Source: Candidatus Thorarchaeota archaeon (GTDB lineage Archaea > Asgardarchaeota > Thorarchaeia > Thorarchaeales > Thorarchaeaceae). Taken from it: DNA of 12,401 bases. The translations under genes and the position numbers were made by a program. Below, in pieces: positions 1-7,009 of this stretch. The DNA is taken from assembly GCA_004524595.1 (NCBI GenBank), contig SDOA01000118.1, forward strand, positions 1-12,401, given 5' to 3'. Below the pieces are notes generated by a model. That model had not been told where the DNA came from. It did no database searches and saw nothing but the letters and a program-made list of their open reading frames with translations. Each line of letters opens with the position of its first letter. The stretch's first letter is position 1.

Positions 1-875
1 CTAGGACGAAGACTTTGATAATCTTCCTGCTCTATTGTCTTCGTCAGAATACCTATTAATTGCTCCCTATCTCTATTGAGTATGCCTTTAATTGGCAAGT
101 AATTAGAGGCATGATTGGTTCTGAACACGCACTCTGTCAATTGAAGGTGTTCTACTAGAGTCTTGAGTTCTCTCAGGACATCCATTGGTTTCATCGGGAT
201 GAATATCTTGTCCTGCACCATCTCATGAATGGAAGTACCAGGTGGAGCCATTAATGTCAATGCACCAATATATTCTGGATCTATCTCATTCAGAACCTCA
301 GCCGTTGCAACTGCATGTCTCTCTGACTTCTCTATTCCCCCAAGACCAAGTATGATTGTAACCGATAGTGGAATTTTTGCAGCTCGTATCTTTTTACAGG
401 CACGGACATTTTCAGCAGAGTCTACACCTTTACGAGACCATCTTAATAGTTCATCATCTCCGGTTTCAAGCCCAAGGTAGACAATCCCCAATCCGAGTTC
501 TTGCAGGGCTTTCAGGTCATCAATGCTCTTCTCTCTGACATCTTTAGCGTAACCGTAAATACCTACCCGTTCCAGTTTTGGAAGTTCCTGTTCTAATATC
601 TCGAGAGTACTCAGAAGTTCTGAAGTTTGTATGGCAAGAGCATTACCATCTGCTAAAAAAACCCTGTTTACTCCCTCTTTATAATGCTCTGGCAGACTAT
701 CAAGATCAGATTTGATACCCTTAGCTCCTCTTACTCTATATTTCTTCTGTTTATAGGACACGCAAAAAATGCATGCATTATGTGAACATCCTACGGTTGC
801 TTGGAGAATCAAACTACGTGCCTCACTTGGAGGTCTCCATATGCTGCCTTCATACCTGAGCATTTGTAATAACAT
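1..875 (-). CDS. Radical SAM protein (3' end outside window)
   Basis: 291 residues are visible. I translated this frame by hand because it runs open through the left edge. Near the N-terminus, residues 30-38 read CSHNACIFC, which gives an iron-sulfur cluster motif of C-X4-C-X2-C (Cys30, Cys35, Cys38) instead of the usual C-X3-C-X2-C. Further on come a GGE-like strand (ADGNAL, about 75-80), a GLETGDDELL strand-turn, a glycine-rich IILGLGG segment, and a late RTNHASNYLPIKG block that I associate with a widespread uncharacterised radical SAM family. Such proteins bind a 4Fe-4S cluster and cleave S-adenosylmethionine; this one's substrate is unknown. Family length is near 290-300, so probably only a few codons are missing. 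The start at 875 is the first in-frame ATG; the ATG at 863 is the alternative. It begins 21 bases after the M32-A stop, so the two are probably co-transcribed. The fold is well supported; the reaction is not. Confidence 0.9.
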   Translation of the reverse strand, partial: MLLQMLRYEGSIWRPPSEARSLILQATVGCSHNACIFCVSYKQKKYRVRGAKGIKSDLDSLPEHYKEGVNRVFLADGNALAIQTSELLSTLEILEQELPKLERVGIYGYAKDVREKSIDDLKALQELGLGIVYLGLETGDDELLRWSRKGVDSAENVRACKKIRAAKIPLSVTIILGLGGIEKSERHAVATAEVLNEIDPEYIGALTLMAPPGTSIHEMVQDKIFIPMKPMDVLRELKTLVEHLQLTECVFRTNHASNYLPIKGILNRDREQLIGILTKTIEQEDYQSLRP

Positions 876-896
876 CTCTTATAGAATAATACACTT

Positions 897-2408
897 CTAA
901 GCGTACAACTTGGAGTATTTCTTTTCTAAATAGTGTATAAATGGTTCTGCTGTGAGTGATTTCCCTGTAATGTGTTTGATCATTTCAGAGGGGTCGTAGA
1001 GATTTGATTTATGGTGAACATGCTTGATTAACCAATTGATCACAGTTGAAACCCTGCCTTCAGCAATATCATTCTTCCATGTCGGAATATCTTTTTCCAT
1101 TCGTTCTGCAATCATAGCACTATATAGGTTCCCTAATGCATATGTTGGGAAATGACCCCAATATCCCCAAGCCCAATGTGTATCTTGCAATGCTCCCTCA
1201 TCATCACTGTCTACTTCAACTCCTAGATACTCCTCATATTTTTCATTCCATAACTGAGGAATTTCAGAAACTGTGATTTTGTCTTGGAAAAGATCAAGTT
1301 CAATTTCAAACCTGACAATGATATGAAGGGCATAGGTCATCTCATCAGCCATAACACGAATCTTTGAGGGTCTAACAATGTTGATGGCTCTGACTAAACT
1401 TTCCAGAGGAATATCCTCAAAGCTCTTGTTTGTCAGTTCATTGAAACGATTCTGATAAAAATGCCAGAACTCTGGCGACCGACCTATAATGTTCTCCACA
1501 AATCTACTCTGGGATTCATTAAATCCAGAACTACAAGATTCACCTAAAGCCATCCATTTCCATTCAGGATTATGGTTCTGTCCATGAATCGCGTGACCTG
1601 CTTCATGTAATGCTCCAAAAATTGCTCGAAATACATCATCTTCAAAATAATGGATTGTCATTCTGGAATCATCATAGTAAGCAGATGTAAAGGGATGTTC
1701 TGCCACATCAATTCTTCCACCTGCTGAATTTGATTTGGTATCGAAACCAACCTGATTCACTAAGTCTTCTACGAGTATTTTCTGTATTGAAACAGGTACT
1801 GACTTATTCATGAAATCTGTTCGAACATCTAGACACAAATTTGTATATTTTTTAACTAGAGGTACCAAACTTGTTCGAAGATCTTCAAAGACCCTCCTTA
1901 ACTCATCAGAGGTCATTTTGGGTTCGTAGGTATCCAACATCGCATCATATGGTGTCTTTGAGTTAATTGACTCCATCATTATTTCTGCATGTTGTTTAGA
2001 GATGGATAGTAATCTTTCTAATTCTGGTTCGAATATGTTCCATTGTTTCGCCTGTTTCGCCTTTTGCCATGAATTAGTAGCAATGGTCTTTTGCTTACTT
2101 TCTGCGGCAATCAAATCCTCAGGTATCTTTGACCGTCGATTATAGGTTCGACGCATCTGTTCAATCTCTCTTTTTTGCAGAGAATCATAAGAGGTCAGTT
2201 CCTTTTCCAGTTCGATGAGCAAGTCTTCTATATGCTTATCCGTGGACATTCTATGCAGGATTCTATGCAGAAGCGATAATTCTTCTGATCGTTGTTCAAG
2301 ACCTCTCGGGGGCATACAGGTATGTAAATCCCATTGAACAATACCCATTGCTGTTCGAAATTGAATAATGGACCTTGTAATCTCGGTTAATTTCTGATAT
2401 GCTTCCAT
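897..2408 (-). CDS. Metallocarboxypeptidase, peptidase family M32 (copy A)
   Basis: A 503-residue protein of normal M32 length. M32 enzymes are cytoplasmic metal-dependent carboxypeptidases that remove C-terminal residues from peptides. The family motifs appear in order: WDLHTCMPPRG (26-36), DSRMT as the D-x-R-x-T motif (247-251), the zinc motif HEAGH (His268, Glu269, His272), NESQS (297-301) holding the presumed third metal ligand Glu298, IRVMADE (350-356) and GALQDTHW (405-412). Two family positions differ from copy B: HESQS has become NESQS (His to Asn at 297), and WDLET-Y has become WDLHT-C near the N-terminus. The core zinc ligands are intact, so it is probably active, perhaps with altered substrate binding. 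The ATG at 2408 is preceded directly by an in-frame stop, which fixes the start; only a weak GGGGA lies upstream. It leads a likely two-gene unit with the radical SAM gene. Family assignment is very secure. Confidence 0.96.
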   Translation of the reverse strand: MEAYQKLTEITRSIIQFRTAMGIVQWDLHTCMPPRGLEQRSEELSLLHRILHRMSTDKHIEDLLIELEKELTSYDSLQKREIEQMRRTYNRRSKIPEDLIAAESKQKTIATNSWQKAKQAKQWNIFEPELERLLSISKQHAEIMMESINSKTPYDAMLDTYEPKMTSDELRRVFEDLRTSLVPLVKKYTNLCLDVRTDFMNKSVPVSIQKILVEDLVNQVGFDTKSNSAGGRIDVAEHPFTSAYYDDSRMTIHYFEDDVFRAIFGALHEAGHAIHGQNHNPEWKWMALGESCSSGFNESQSRFVENIIGRSPEFWHFYQNRFNELTNKSFEDIPLESLVRAINIVRPSKIRVMADEMTYALHIIVRFEIELDLFQDKITVSEIPQLWNEKYEEYLGVEVDSDDEGALQDTHWAWGYWGHFPTYALGNLYSAMIAERMEKDIPTWKNDIAEGRVSTVINWLIKHVHHKSNLYDPSEMIKHITGKSLTAEPFIHYLEKKYSKLYA

Positions 2409-2422
2409 TTACATATTCCCCA

Positions 2423-2435
2423 GAGCAATCTGCTC
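2423..2435. repeat. Short perfect palindrome (GAGCA-N3-TGCTC) upstream of M32-A
   Basis: GAGCA ATC TGCTC is a perfect 5-base inverted repeat around a 3-base centre. It lies 15-27 bases upstream of the M32-A start. It could be a small leader hairpin or an operator half-site pair. Arms this short arise often by chance, so this is only a note. Confidence 0.25.
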
Positions 2436-2490
2436 GTGCATCCCAAATATTACAATACTCTACCACTAAAGACTGTTTTGTTTACCTTGA

Positions 2491-2500
2491 TTTTTATAAA
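2491..2500. promoter_or_regulatory. TATA-like box in the 2409-2625 divergent spacer
   Basis: TTTTTATAAA contains the self-complementary core TTTATAAA, so it could serve either strand. For the minus-strand M32-A gene it implies transcription starting near 2467 and a leader of about 60 bases. For the plus-strand gene at 2626 it implies a leader of about 100 bases. The match is to the archaeal TATA-box idea only; no clear BRE was identified. Confidence 0.35.
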
Positions 2501-2625
2501 GTGTAATTTAGAATGTTTATGGGGCAACTATAATACTTTGGAAGATTAATAACCTCTCAGGATAATTCTATTTTGAAGTGATAACACTCACTAGCATATG
2601 AGTATGGATTGGAGGTCTATTTAAG

Positions 2626-3345
2626 ATGGTAGTTCCTGTTTCAAGAATAGGACCGATTTTATCGTTGTCTTTAACAATGAATCAGACAGAAACAAGCACC
2701 GAACTATCTCCTTGGAATGATATCATTGAATTCTTACGTCCCATATTGAATCCTCTAGTTGATTTATGGGAAAATTATGCGCTAAGGGTTTCACTCCTAT
2801 CAACAATTATCTGGTCGTTTCTAATAATTTGCGGACTTGTCTTTCTTGTGTATGAAGGAGGTACAATATTGCCGCTGATTCTCGGGACTAAACCCAAACA
2901 AGTCAAAAGGACTACACAATCCCATCCTGAAAGAAGGCCGACTATAGAAAGAGCAACACCAAGACAAAGAATTAGCTCTGTAGATGAGAAAAAGGATGTA
3001 CAAAGAACCTCTCAAATAGTTGATGAAACTGGTGTACAGGTGATATCTAAAATACAAAAGCACTACGATAAACTACTATTGAATGTCGACATAACAAATG
3101 GTAGTGATTCAAAGATTGATATGGTTGTTGTGGATTTAGATTTGCCTCCTGGAATTGAGACAGACATTGGCTTTTTTAGAATGCAGAGAATTGGTTCTAT
3201 TAATTCTGGGCAGACTGAATCAATAGAATTTACATTGAAATCAATGGGAGGCAACCCCGAGTCAATTGGGGGCTATGTTGAGTTTCTTGGTGCATCTTAT
3301 GAAGTATCCAAAGTACTTATACCATCACCAAAATTGGAGGATTGA
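2626..3345 (+). CDS. Unrecognised single-pass membrane protein with C-terminal beta-type domain
   Basis: 239 residues; no family recognised with certainty. A hydrophobic helix spans about residues 55-76. It is followed by a charged, probably disordered linker (about 88-135) rich in Lys, Arg, Thr and Pro. A C-terminal domain (about 137-235) alternates hydrophobic and polar residues; LLLNVDITNGSDSKIDMVVVD, then DLPPGI, IGSINSGQTESIEF and GGYVEF look like strands of an immunoglobulin-like or 'ear'-like sandwich. That shape recalls archaeal domains built on an 'asparagine-Ser/Asp ... pro-gly ... GxIxxG' rhythm, but this is my inference. The start is supported by a strong GGAGGT (2611-2616) nine bases ahead of the ATG; an internal ATG at Met18 lacks such a signal. 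Its last codons (TTG GAG GAT TGA) contain the ribosome site of the next gene, so the two are translationally coupled. It probably works at the membrane with the downstream methyltransferase-like enzyme. Confidence 0.8.
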   Translation: MVVPVSRIGPILSLSLTMNQTETSTELSPWNDIIEFLRPILNPLVDLWENYALRVSLLSTIIWSFLIICGLVFLVYEGGTILPLILGTKPKQVKRTTQSHPERRPTIERATPRQRISSVDEKKDVQRTSQIVDETGVQVISKIQKHYDKLLLNVDITNGSDSKIDMVVVDLDLPPGIETDIGFFRMQRIGSINSGQTESIEFTLKSMGGNPESIGGYVEFLGASYEVSKVLIPSPKLED

Positions 3346-3351
3346 TAATAA

Positions 3352-3867
3352 GTGAGTGATAATACTGAATCTACGCTTCCAGAGAATAATTATTGGCCAT
3401 TATACATCGCAGTCGTGAATTTTGGGATTCTGCTTTTCTTAACTTGGAATTATATGAACCCTGATGCATACCTATGGGATTTTATTTTTATCATTGGAGG
3501 CGTATACTTTTCAATGAAGTTCATTGGATACATGCGTCAAGCTCACGAGTACCCTGAAACGAGAGTGATTCCACAAGACCGAGAGTCTTTTCCCAAGAAA
3601 GGTATCTATGCGCGTATCCGTCATCCCGTAGGATCCGCTGCGATTTATATGAATATAGCCTATGTTTGCTTTACGAGAAGCCTAGTTCTTGTACCTATAA
3701 TTCCAATTTTTGTTACTTTATGGTATATCTATGCAATCTATGAAGAGAAGATTATGATTGGAAAATTCGGAGATGAATATAGAGAATATGTGGCATCGAC
3801 AGGAATGTTTCGTGGGCGTAATGATGATCTCCAAAGACATACTTCTTCCGGGTATGACATGTATTGA
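3352..3867 (+). CDS. ICMT/PEMT-like membrane methyltransferase family protein
   Basis: 171 residues with about four hydrophobic segments (roughly 16-34, 42-60, 95-108, 111-130). The C-terminal half carries the hallmarks of the isoprenylcysteine carboxyl methyltransferase / phospholipid N-methyltransferase superfamily: GIYARIRHP (84-92, with Arg90-His91-Pro92), then EE (131-132) and FGDEYREY (139-146), which in this family form the SAM-binding cap at the membrane face. The acceptor could be a lipid, an isoprenoid or a protein cysteine; sequence alone cannot tell. The start is GTG at 3352, served by GGAGG at 3336-3340 inside the end of the upstream gene, 11 bases away. The genes are 6 bases apart and almost certainly one operon. 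A T7 tract follows the stop. Superfamily membership is secure; a true prenylcysteine role is speculative, and no CaaX-protein candidate is seen nearby. Confidence 0.88.
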   Translation: MSDNTESTLPENNYWPLYIAVVNFGILLFLTWNYMNPDAYLWDFIFIIGGVYFSMKFIGYMRQAHEYPETRVIPQDRESFPKKGIYARIRHPVGSAAIYMNIAYVCFTRSLVLVPIIPIFVTLWYIYAIYEEKIMIGKFGDEYREYVASTGMFRGRNDDLQRHTSSGYDMY

Positions 3868-3873
3868 AATCCA

Positions 3874-3880
3874 TTTTTTT
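3874..3880 (+). terminator. T7 tract after the methyltransferase-like gene
   Basis: Seven consecutive T residues begin 6 bases beyond the TGA of the plus-strand gene. Archaeal polymerase commonly stops at such U-rich runs without needing a hairpin. The site sits between two convergent genes, where a stop is expected. Confidence 0.5.
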
Positions 3881-3895
3881 ATTATCTGAAATATG

Positions 3896-3900
3896 AAAAA
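3896..3900 (-). terminator. T5 tract after M32-B (minus strand)
   Basis: Five A residues on the plus strand give a T5 run in the minus transcript, 17 bases past the M32-B stop. It is a weak signal, but it is in the right place in the 50-base convergent gap at 3868-3917. Confidence 0.35.
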
Positions 3901-3917
3901 TAACACTCACAATCATT

Positions 3918-5432
3918 TCAGACATCGAATAGGCTCGAATATTTGGTTTCAAGATAATCTAGATAGGGTCTTGCTGTTGTCTTCTTTCCTGTTATTTTTT
4001 CAATAAGATCTCCTGGGTCATAGAGACCTGCCTTGTGATGAACATTCTTGGTCATCCACTCGATGGCTGTTTTTGTATTACCTTTCCCTACTTCTTCAAG
4101 CCAATTTGGTTCATCTATGTTCAGTCTTTCTAACCACATACCATCATAGACATTACCCATCGCATAGCTTGGAAAATATCCATAATATCCACTTGCCCAG
4201 TGAGTATCTTGCATAACACCTACTTTGTCGTCAGGGACTTTCACTCCCAGATATTCCTCATACCTCTCATTCCAAATCTGTGGTAATTCTGATATTGATA
4301 TCTTATCTGAAAATAGATCTCTCTCAATTTCATATCGTATTATGATGTGCAACGAATAAGTAACTTCATCTGCCTCAATACGAATGAGAGAGGGCTTGAC
4401 AATATTAACAGCCTTCGTAAAATCCACTGTATTAATTCCTGAATATAACCCTCCAGTTAATTCATTCAATCTTGGAAAATAGAAATTAATGAACTCTGGA
4501 GAACGACCTATGTTATTCTCTATGAAACGTGACTGTGATTCATGAATACCATAAGAAGCCGCTTCACCTATTGGCTGATATTTCCATTCTTGATTGAGAT
4601 TCTGTTCATACAAGGCATGTCCTGCCTCATGTAAAATCGCATAAATAGCCGAGGATACGTTATTTTCATGATAGTGAACAGTGATTCGAACATCATCATA
4701 GTATCCCGTAGTAAAGGGATGCTCAACTTCATCAATTCGTCCACCTGCATTTTCTGTGACCGTGTCATATCCAACAATCGATGTCAACTCGGTGGCAATT
4801 CTACGTTGTATTTCTATAGGTACCGCTTTCTTCAAGAAAGATGTATCAACATTACTCGAAGCATCTGCATATTTTGTTGTGAGTGGTACTAATTTATCTC
4901 GTAGCTCTCCGAAGATTCTAGACACATCTGTTGAACGCATTCCTCTTTCAAATTGGTCTAACATCGCATCATACAAAATTGGTATTCCTCGTACCTCTGC
5001 AAGAATCTCTGAATACTGTCGAGAGAGTTCAACAATCTTCTCTAATTCTGGTTCAAACATTTTCCAATCATTGGAAGCCTTGGCTTTCTTCCAGGTTTCA
5101 ACACAAATTGCACGTTGTTTGGCAAGTCTTCCAACTAACTCCTCAGGGACCTTTGTAGCTGCATCATATATTCTTCTTGCCAAGTAGATATTTCTCTTCT
5201 GAACCTTTGTAAGAGCATCCGCATCTTTCTCTGCTGCATATAGTAATTTCCCCATTTCAGGGTCGATAGTCATTCGATGTGCAATCTGCCTAAGTAATCC
5301 CAGTTGCTCACTTCTTAACATTAGACCTCTTGGTGGCATGTATGTTTCAAGGTCCCATCCAATTATTCCAGAGCTTGATTGCAACAGAATTATCTCTTTT
5401 CCTTTTTCAAGTAGCTTCTCATAGGCATGCAT
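3918..5432 (-). CDS. Metallocarboxypeptidase, peptidase family M32 (copy B)
   Basis: 504 residues with the complete canonical M32 set: WDLETYMPPRG (26-36), DVRIT (247-251), HEAGH (His268, Glu269, His272), HESQS (297-301, Glu298 as third metal ligand), IRIEADE (350-356) and GVMQDTHW (405-412). It should act in the cytoplasm as a broad metal-dependent carboxypeptidase. I place the start at the ATG at 5432 and not at the ATG at 5450. GGTGA lies five bases before 5432, and from this start the protein aligns with copy A residue for residue, without a gap, over 503 positions. About 254 of these are identical by hand count. It starts 38 bases downstream of the EamA transporter stop and probably shares its promoter, suggesting linked transport and hydrolysis. 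It converges on the methyltransferase-like gene. Family assignment is very secure. Confidence 0.97.
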   Translation of the reverse strand: MHAYEKLLEKGKEIILLQSSSGIIGWDLETYMPPRGLMLRSEQLGLLRQIAHRMTIDPEMGKLLYAAEKDADALTKVQKRNIYLARRIYDAATKVPEELVGRLAKQRAICVETWKKAKASNDWKMFEPELEKIVELSRQYSEILAEVRGIPILYDAMLDQFERGMRSTDVSRIFGELRDKLVPLTTKYADASSNVDTSFLKKAVPIEIQRRIATELTSIVGYDTVTENAGGRIDEVEHPFTTGYYDDVRITVHYHENNVSSAIYAILHEAGHALYEQNLNQEWKYQPIGEAASYGIHESQSRFIENNIGRSPEFINFYFPRLNELTGGLYSGINTVDFTKAVNIVKPSLIRIEADEVTYSLHIIIRYEIERDLFSDKISISELPQIWNERYEEYLGVKVPDDKVGVMQDTHWASGYYGYFPSYAMGNVYDGMWLERLNIDEPNWLEEVGKGNTKTAIEWMTKNVHHKAGLYDPGDLIEKITGKKTTARPYLDYLETKYSSLFDV

Positions 5433-5437
5433 GACAG

Positions 5438-5442
5438 TCACC
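5438..5442 (-). promoter_or_regulatory. Ribosome binding site GGTGA deciding the M32-B start
   Basis: The minus strand reads GGTGA CTGTC ATG, a five-base spacing to the ATG at 5432. The more upstream ATG at 5450 lies before this motif and has only GGGAAG immediately ahead. The paralogue's length agrees with the downstream start. Confidence 0.7.
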
Positions 5443-5470
5443 AATATCATACTTCCCAGAATTCTACTAG

Positions 5471-6406
5471 TTATGATTCTTCCGTAAGATACTCTTTCTC
5501 TACTGGATTATTCCTTATTGGAAAATTAATGATAGTGATTCCTATTATCACTAATATTAGGCCTACACCAAAGGTCCAATATATTAGATCTTGTGGCATA
5601 ATTATTGCCGAGAACATTGTACCAAATACAGGAACCAAGTTGATGAAACCACCTGCTCGTGTAGCACCTACTTCCTTTATGCTAATGAAGTAAAACAGAA
5701 ATCCAATTACAGTGACAAATGCTCCTAGATAGATTGCGTTCATCCAGAAGAACGGATCAACTAATGCAGGAAGTGTCCAGACCTGTTCATAACATGCTCC
5801 AATCCCAAATAGGAGAGTGCCAATTATGGCACCTCCGGCATTCACTTCCAGAGGGGTCATAATCTTCATTGCCTCTTTCCCAATCGATGAGTAAATACCC
5901 CAAGTTATCATTGCCATAAGAATTGTAAGGTTTCCGATGAGATATTCAATCTGGAAGTCAATGATTGCTTGAATCCCTACTACAAAAACAACCCCTGTGA
6001 ATGCAATGATGAAACCTGAATATTTCCATCTTCTACTCAATTTCTCCTTATGTACAATATGCGCCACGAGACTTACTGTTGCTGGATTAAATCCTGCAAT
6101 AATGGAACCTTGAGCAGCAGTAGTAAACCTCATCCCAGTAAGAAAGAGAACTCCGTACCCAAATATGCCTGTGAGACCTACAAGTACGATTAGTTTCAGA
6201 TTTTCTCTCTTGAAGAATCGTTTTGACTCTGGTTCTGTGATGAATATAAGTAGAATAAAGAGTATACTTGCAATAAAGAACCTAAAAAAACCAATAGTCA
6301 TGGGTGGTGCAATTGAAACTGTTAGTTTTGCGGAGACCCAGCTACCTCCCCAAAATGCCATAGCTACAATCAGCATAGCATAGTATTTGTATGGTCTTGA
6401 AGTCAT
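5471..6406 (-). CDS. EamA-family (DMT superfamily) transporter
   Basis: 311 residues with ten predicted membrane helices in two homologous EamA halves (about 8-143 and 158-293). Early signatures are MAFWGGSWVSAKL in helix 1 and FFRFFIASILF in helix 2, then the repeat-type sequences LTGMRFTTAAQGSI and, in the second half, WGIYSSIGKEAM and KEVGATRAGGFINLVPVFGTMFS. Proteins of this type export or exchange amino acids, nucleotide bases or other metabolites; the substrate cannot be read from the sequence. The C-terminus is short and charged, probably cytoplasmic. The ATG at 6406 has GGAGAT (6413-6418) at good spacing. The gene leads a unit with the M32-B peptidase 38 bases downstream, which makes an amino-acid or peptide-derived substrate attractive but unproven. 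It is divergent from the thioredoxin gene. Confidence 0.92.
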   Translation of the reverse strand: MTSRPYKYYAMLIVAMAFWGGSWVSAKLTVSIAPPMTIGFFRFFIASILFILLIFITEPESKRFFKRENLKLIVLVGLTGIFGYGVLFLTGMRFTTAAQGSIIAGFNPATVSLVAHIVHKEKLSRRWKYSGFIIAFTGVVFVVGIQAIIDFQIEYLIGNLTILMAMITWGIYSSIGKEAMKIMTPLEVNAGGAIIGTLLFGIGACYEQVWTLPALVDPFFWMNAIYLGAFVTVIGFLFYFISIKEVGATRAGGFINLVPVFGTMFSAIIMPQDLIYWTFGVGLILVIIGITIINFPIRNNPVEKEYLTEES

Positions 6407-6450
6407 GAATATATCTCCAGCGCAACCACATGCCGTCCGATACTACAGTG

Positions 6451-6457
6451 TTATAAA
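6451..6457 (-). promoter_or_regulatory. TATA-like box for the EamA-M32-B unit
   Basis: The minus strand reads TTTATAA about 45 bases ahead of the 6406 start. Transcription would begin near 6426-6428 and leave a leader of about 20 bases that still contains the GGAGAT site. The geometry is typical of archaeal promoters. Confidence 0.5.
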
Positions 6458-6502
6458 CCAATTTGAGAGAGTATCCTACGATATCCTCTCATACCAAAGA
6501 AT

Positions 6503-6509
6503 TCATATA
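6503..6509 (+). promoter_or_regulatory. TATA-like box and possible BRE for the thioredoxin gene
   Basis: CAAAGAA followed by TTCATATA lies about 43 bases ahead of the GTG at 6549. The A-rich part resembles a TFB recognition element. Transcription would begin near 6530, leaving a leader of about 18 bases that includes the ribosome site. Confidence 0.45.
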
Positions 6510-6512
6510 GGT

Positions 6513-6531
6513 TGTGCATTTTCTTTGCACA
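6513..6531. promoter_or_regulatory. Palindrome TGTGCA-N7-TGCACA, candidate operator
   Basis: Perfect 6-base arms flank a pyrimidine-only 7-base centre (TTTTCTT). The element begins just downstream of the TATA-like box and ends at about the expected start of the thioredoxin transcript. A dimeric repressor bound there would block initiation. No regulator gene is present in the window. Confidence 0.4.
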
Positions 6532-6537
6532 GCCGAA

Positions 6538-6544
6538 GGGGTGA
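6538..6544 (+). promoter_or_regulatory. Ribosome binding site GGGGTGA deciding the thioredoxin start
   Basis: GGGGTGA lies four bases before GTG at 6549 and is the only strong site in this frame. It argues against the in-frame upstream ATGs at 6387 and 6405, which would overlap the divergent transporter gene and its promoter. Confidence 0.75.
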
Positions 6545-6548
6545 TTCA

Positions 6549-6995
6549 GTGTTAAGTGATGATGAACTTGAGGAGATTCGACGAAGAAAAATGCAACTTC
6601 TACTCGAACGAACACAACAACCAAAAGTTGGAGAACCTCTAGCTAATGGCCAAGTGAATCAACTATTTGATCATAATTTTTGGGATACCATCCAGAAGAC
6701 AAAGATAGCATTTATCGACTTTTATGGAGAGTGGTGTAATCCCTGTAAGGCTCTGGCTCCAATCTTTGCCGAGCTAGCAAAGGACTATGCTGGTAAGGTC
6801 TTTTTTGGAAAAATCGATATTGATAGAAATAGGATGACTGTTGGACAGTTCGGTGTTCAATCAGTACCGATGGTCATTGTATTTAAAGATGGCAAACCTA
6901 TTGGAACTCTTCCCGGTTTGCGAAGTTATGCAGATTATGATATGGCGATAACTCAACTTCTCGGTAACGCACGTGACGAAAGTAGCTATGTCTAA
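6549..6995 (+). CDS. Thioredoxin-fold protein with WCNPC active site
   Basis: 148 residues read from a GTG start. A charged helix at 4-23 (DDELEEIRRRKMQLLLERTQ) precedes a standard thioredoxin domain from about residue 35. This has FIDFYGEWCNPCK with redox cysteines 63 and 66, FGKIDIDRNR, and FGVQSVPMVIVF with the cis-proline at 107, then FKDGKPIGTLPG. It should reduce disulfides in the cytoplasm or act as a dithiol partner. The CNPC dipeptide differs from the classical CGPC and may shift redox potential. The N-terminal helix resembles extensions I recall from other archaeal thioredoxins and the start of the PDCD5 family. The frame stays open back to 6387, but those 54 codons lie over the divergent promoter and encode no recognisable domain. 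A hairpin plus T5 follows the stop. No thioredoxin reductase is in view. Confidence 0.93.
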   Translation: MLSDDELEEIRRRKMQLLLERTQQPKVGEPLANGQVNQLFDHNFWDTIQKTKIAFIDFYGEWCNPCKALAPIFAELAKDYAGKVFFGKIDIDRNRMTVGQFGVQSVPMVIVFKDGKPIGTLPGLRSYADYDMAITQLLGNARDESSYV

Positions 6996-7009
6996 TAACA
7001 AAATGAATT

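Noticed and set aside
229..480. 83-codon plus-strand reading frame
   Set aside because: It lies opposite the radical SAM gene, whose frame has clear motifs; this frame has no domain or ribosome site.
3746..3921. Overlapping minus-strand frames between the methyltransferase-like gene and M32-B
   Set aside because: They are short frames across a T-rich convergent gap with no ribosome site or conserved content.
4756..5187. 143-codon plus-strand reading frame
   Set aside because: It is antisense to M32-B, which is conserved over its full length in copy A. The frame has no recognisable features.
6387..6548. 54-codon N-terminal extension of the thioredoxin
   Set aside because: It overlaps the divergent transporter start and both promoters, has no domain, and a much better ribosome site precedes GTG 6549.
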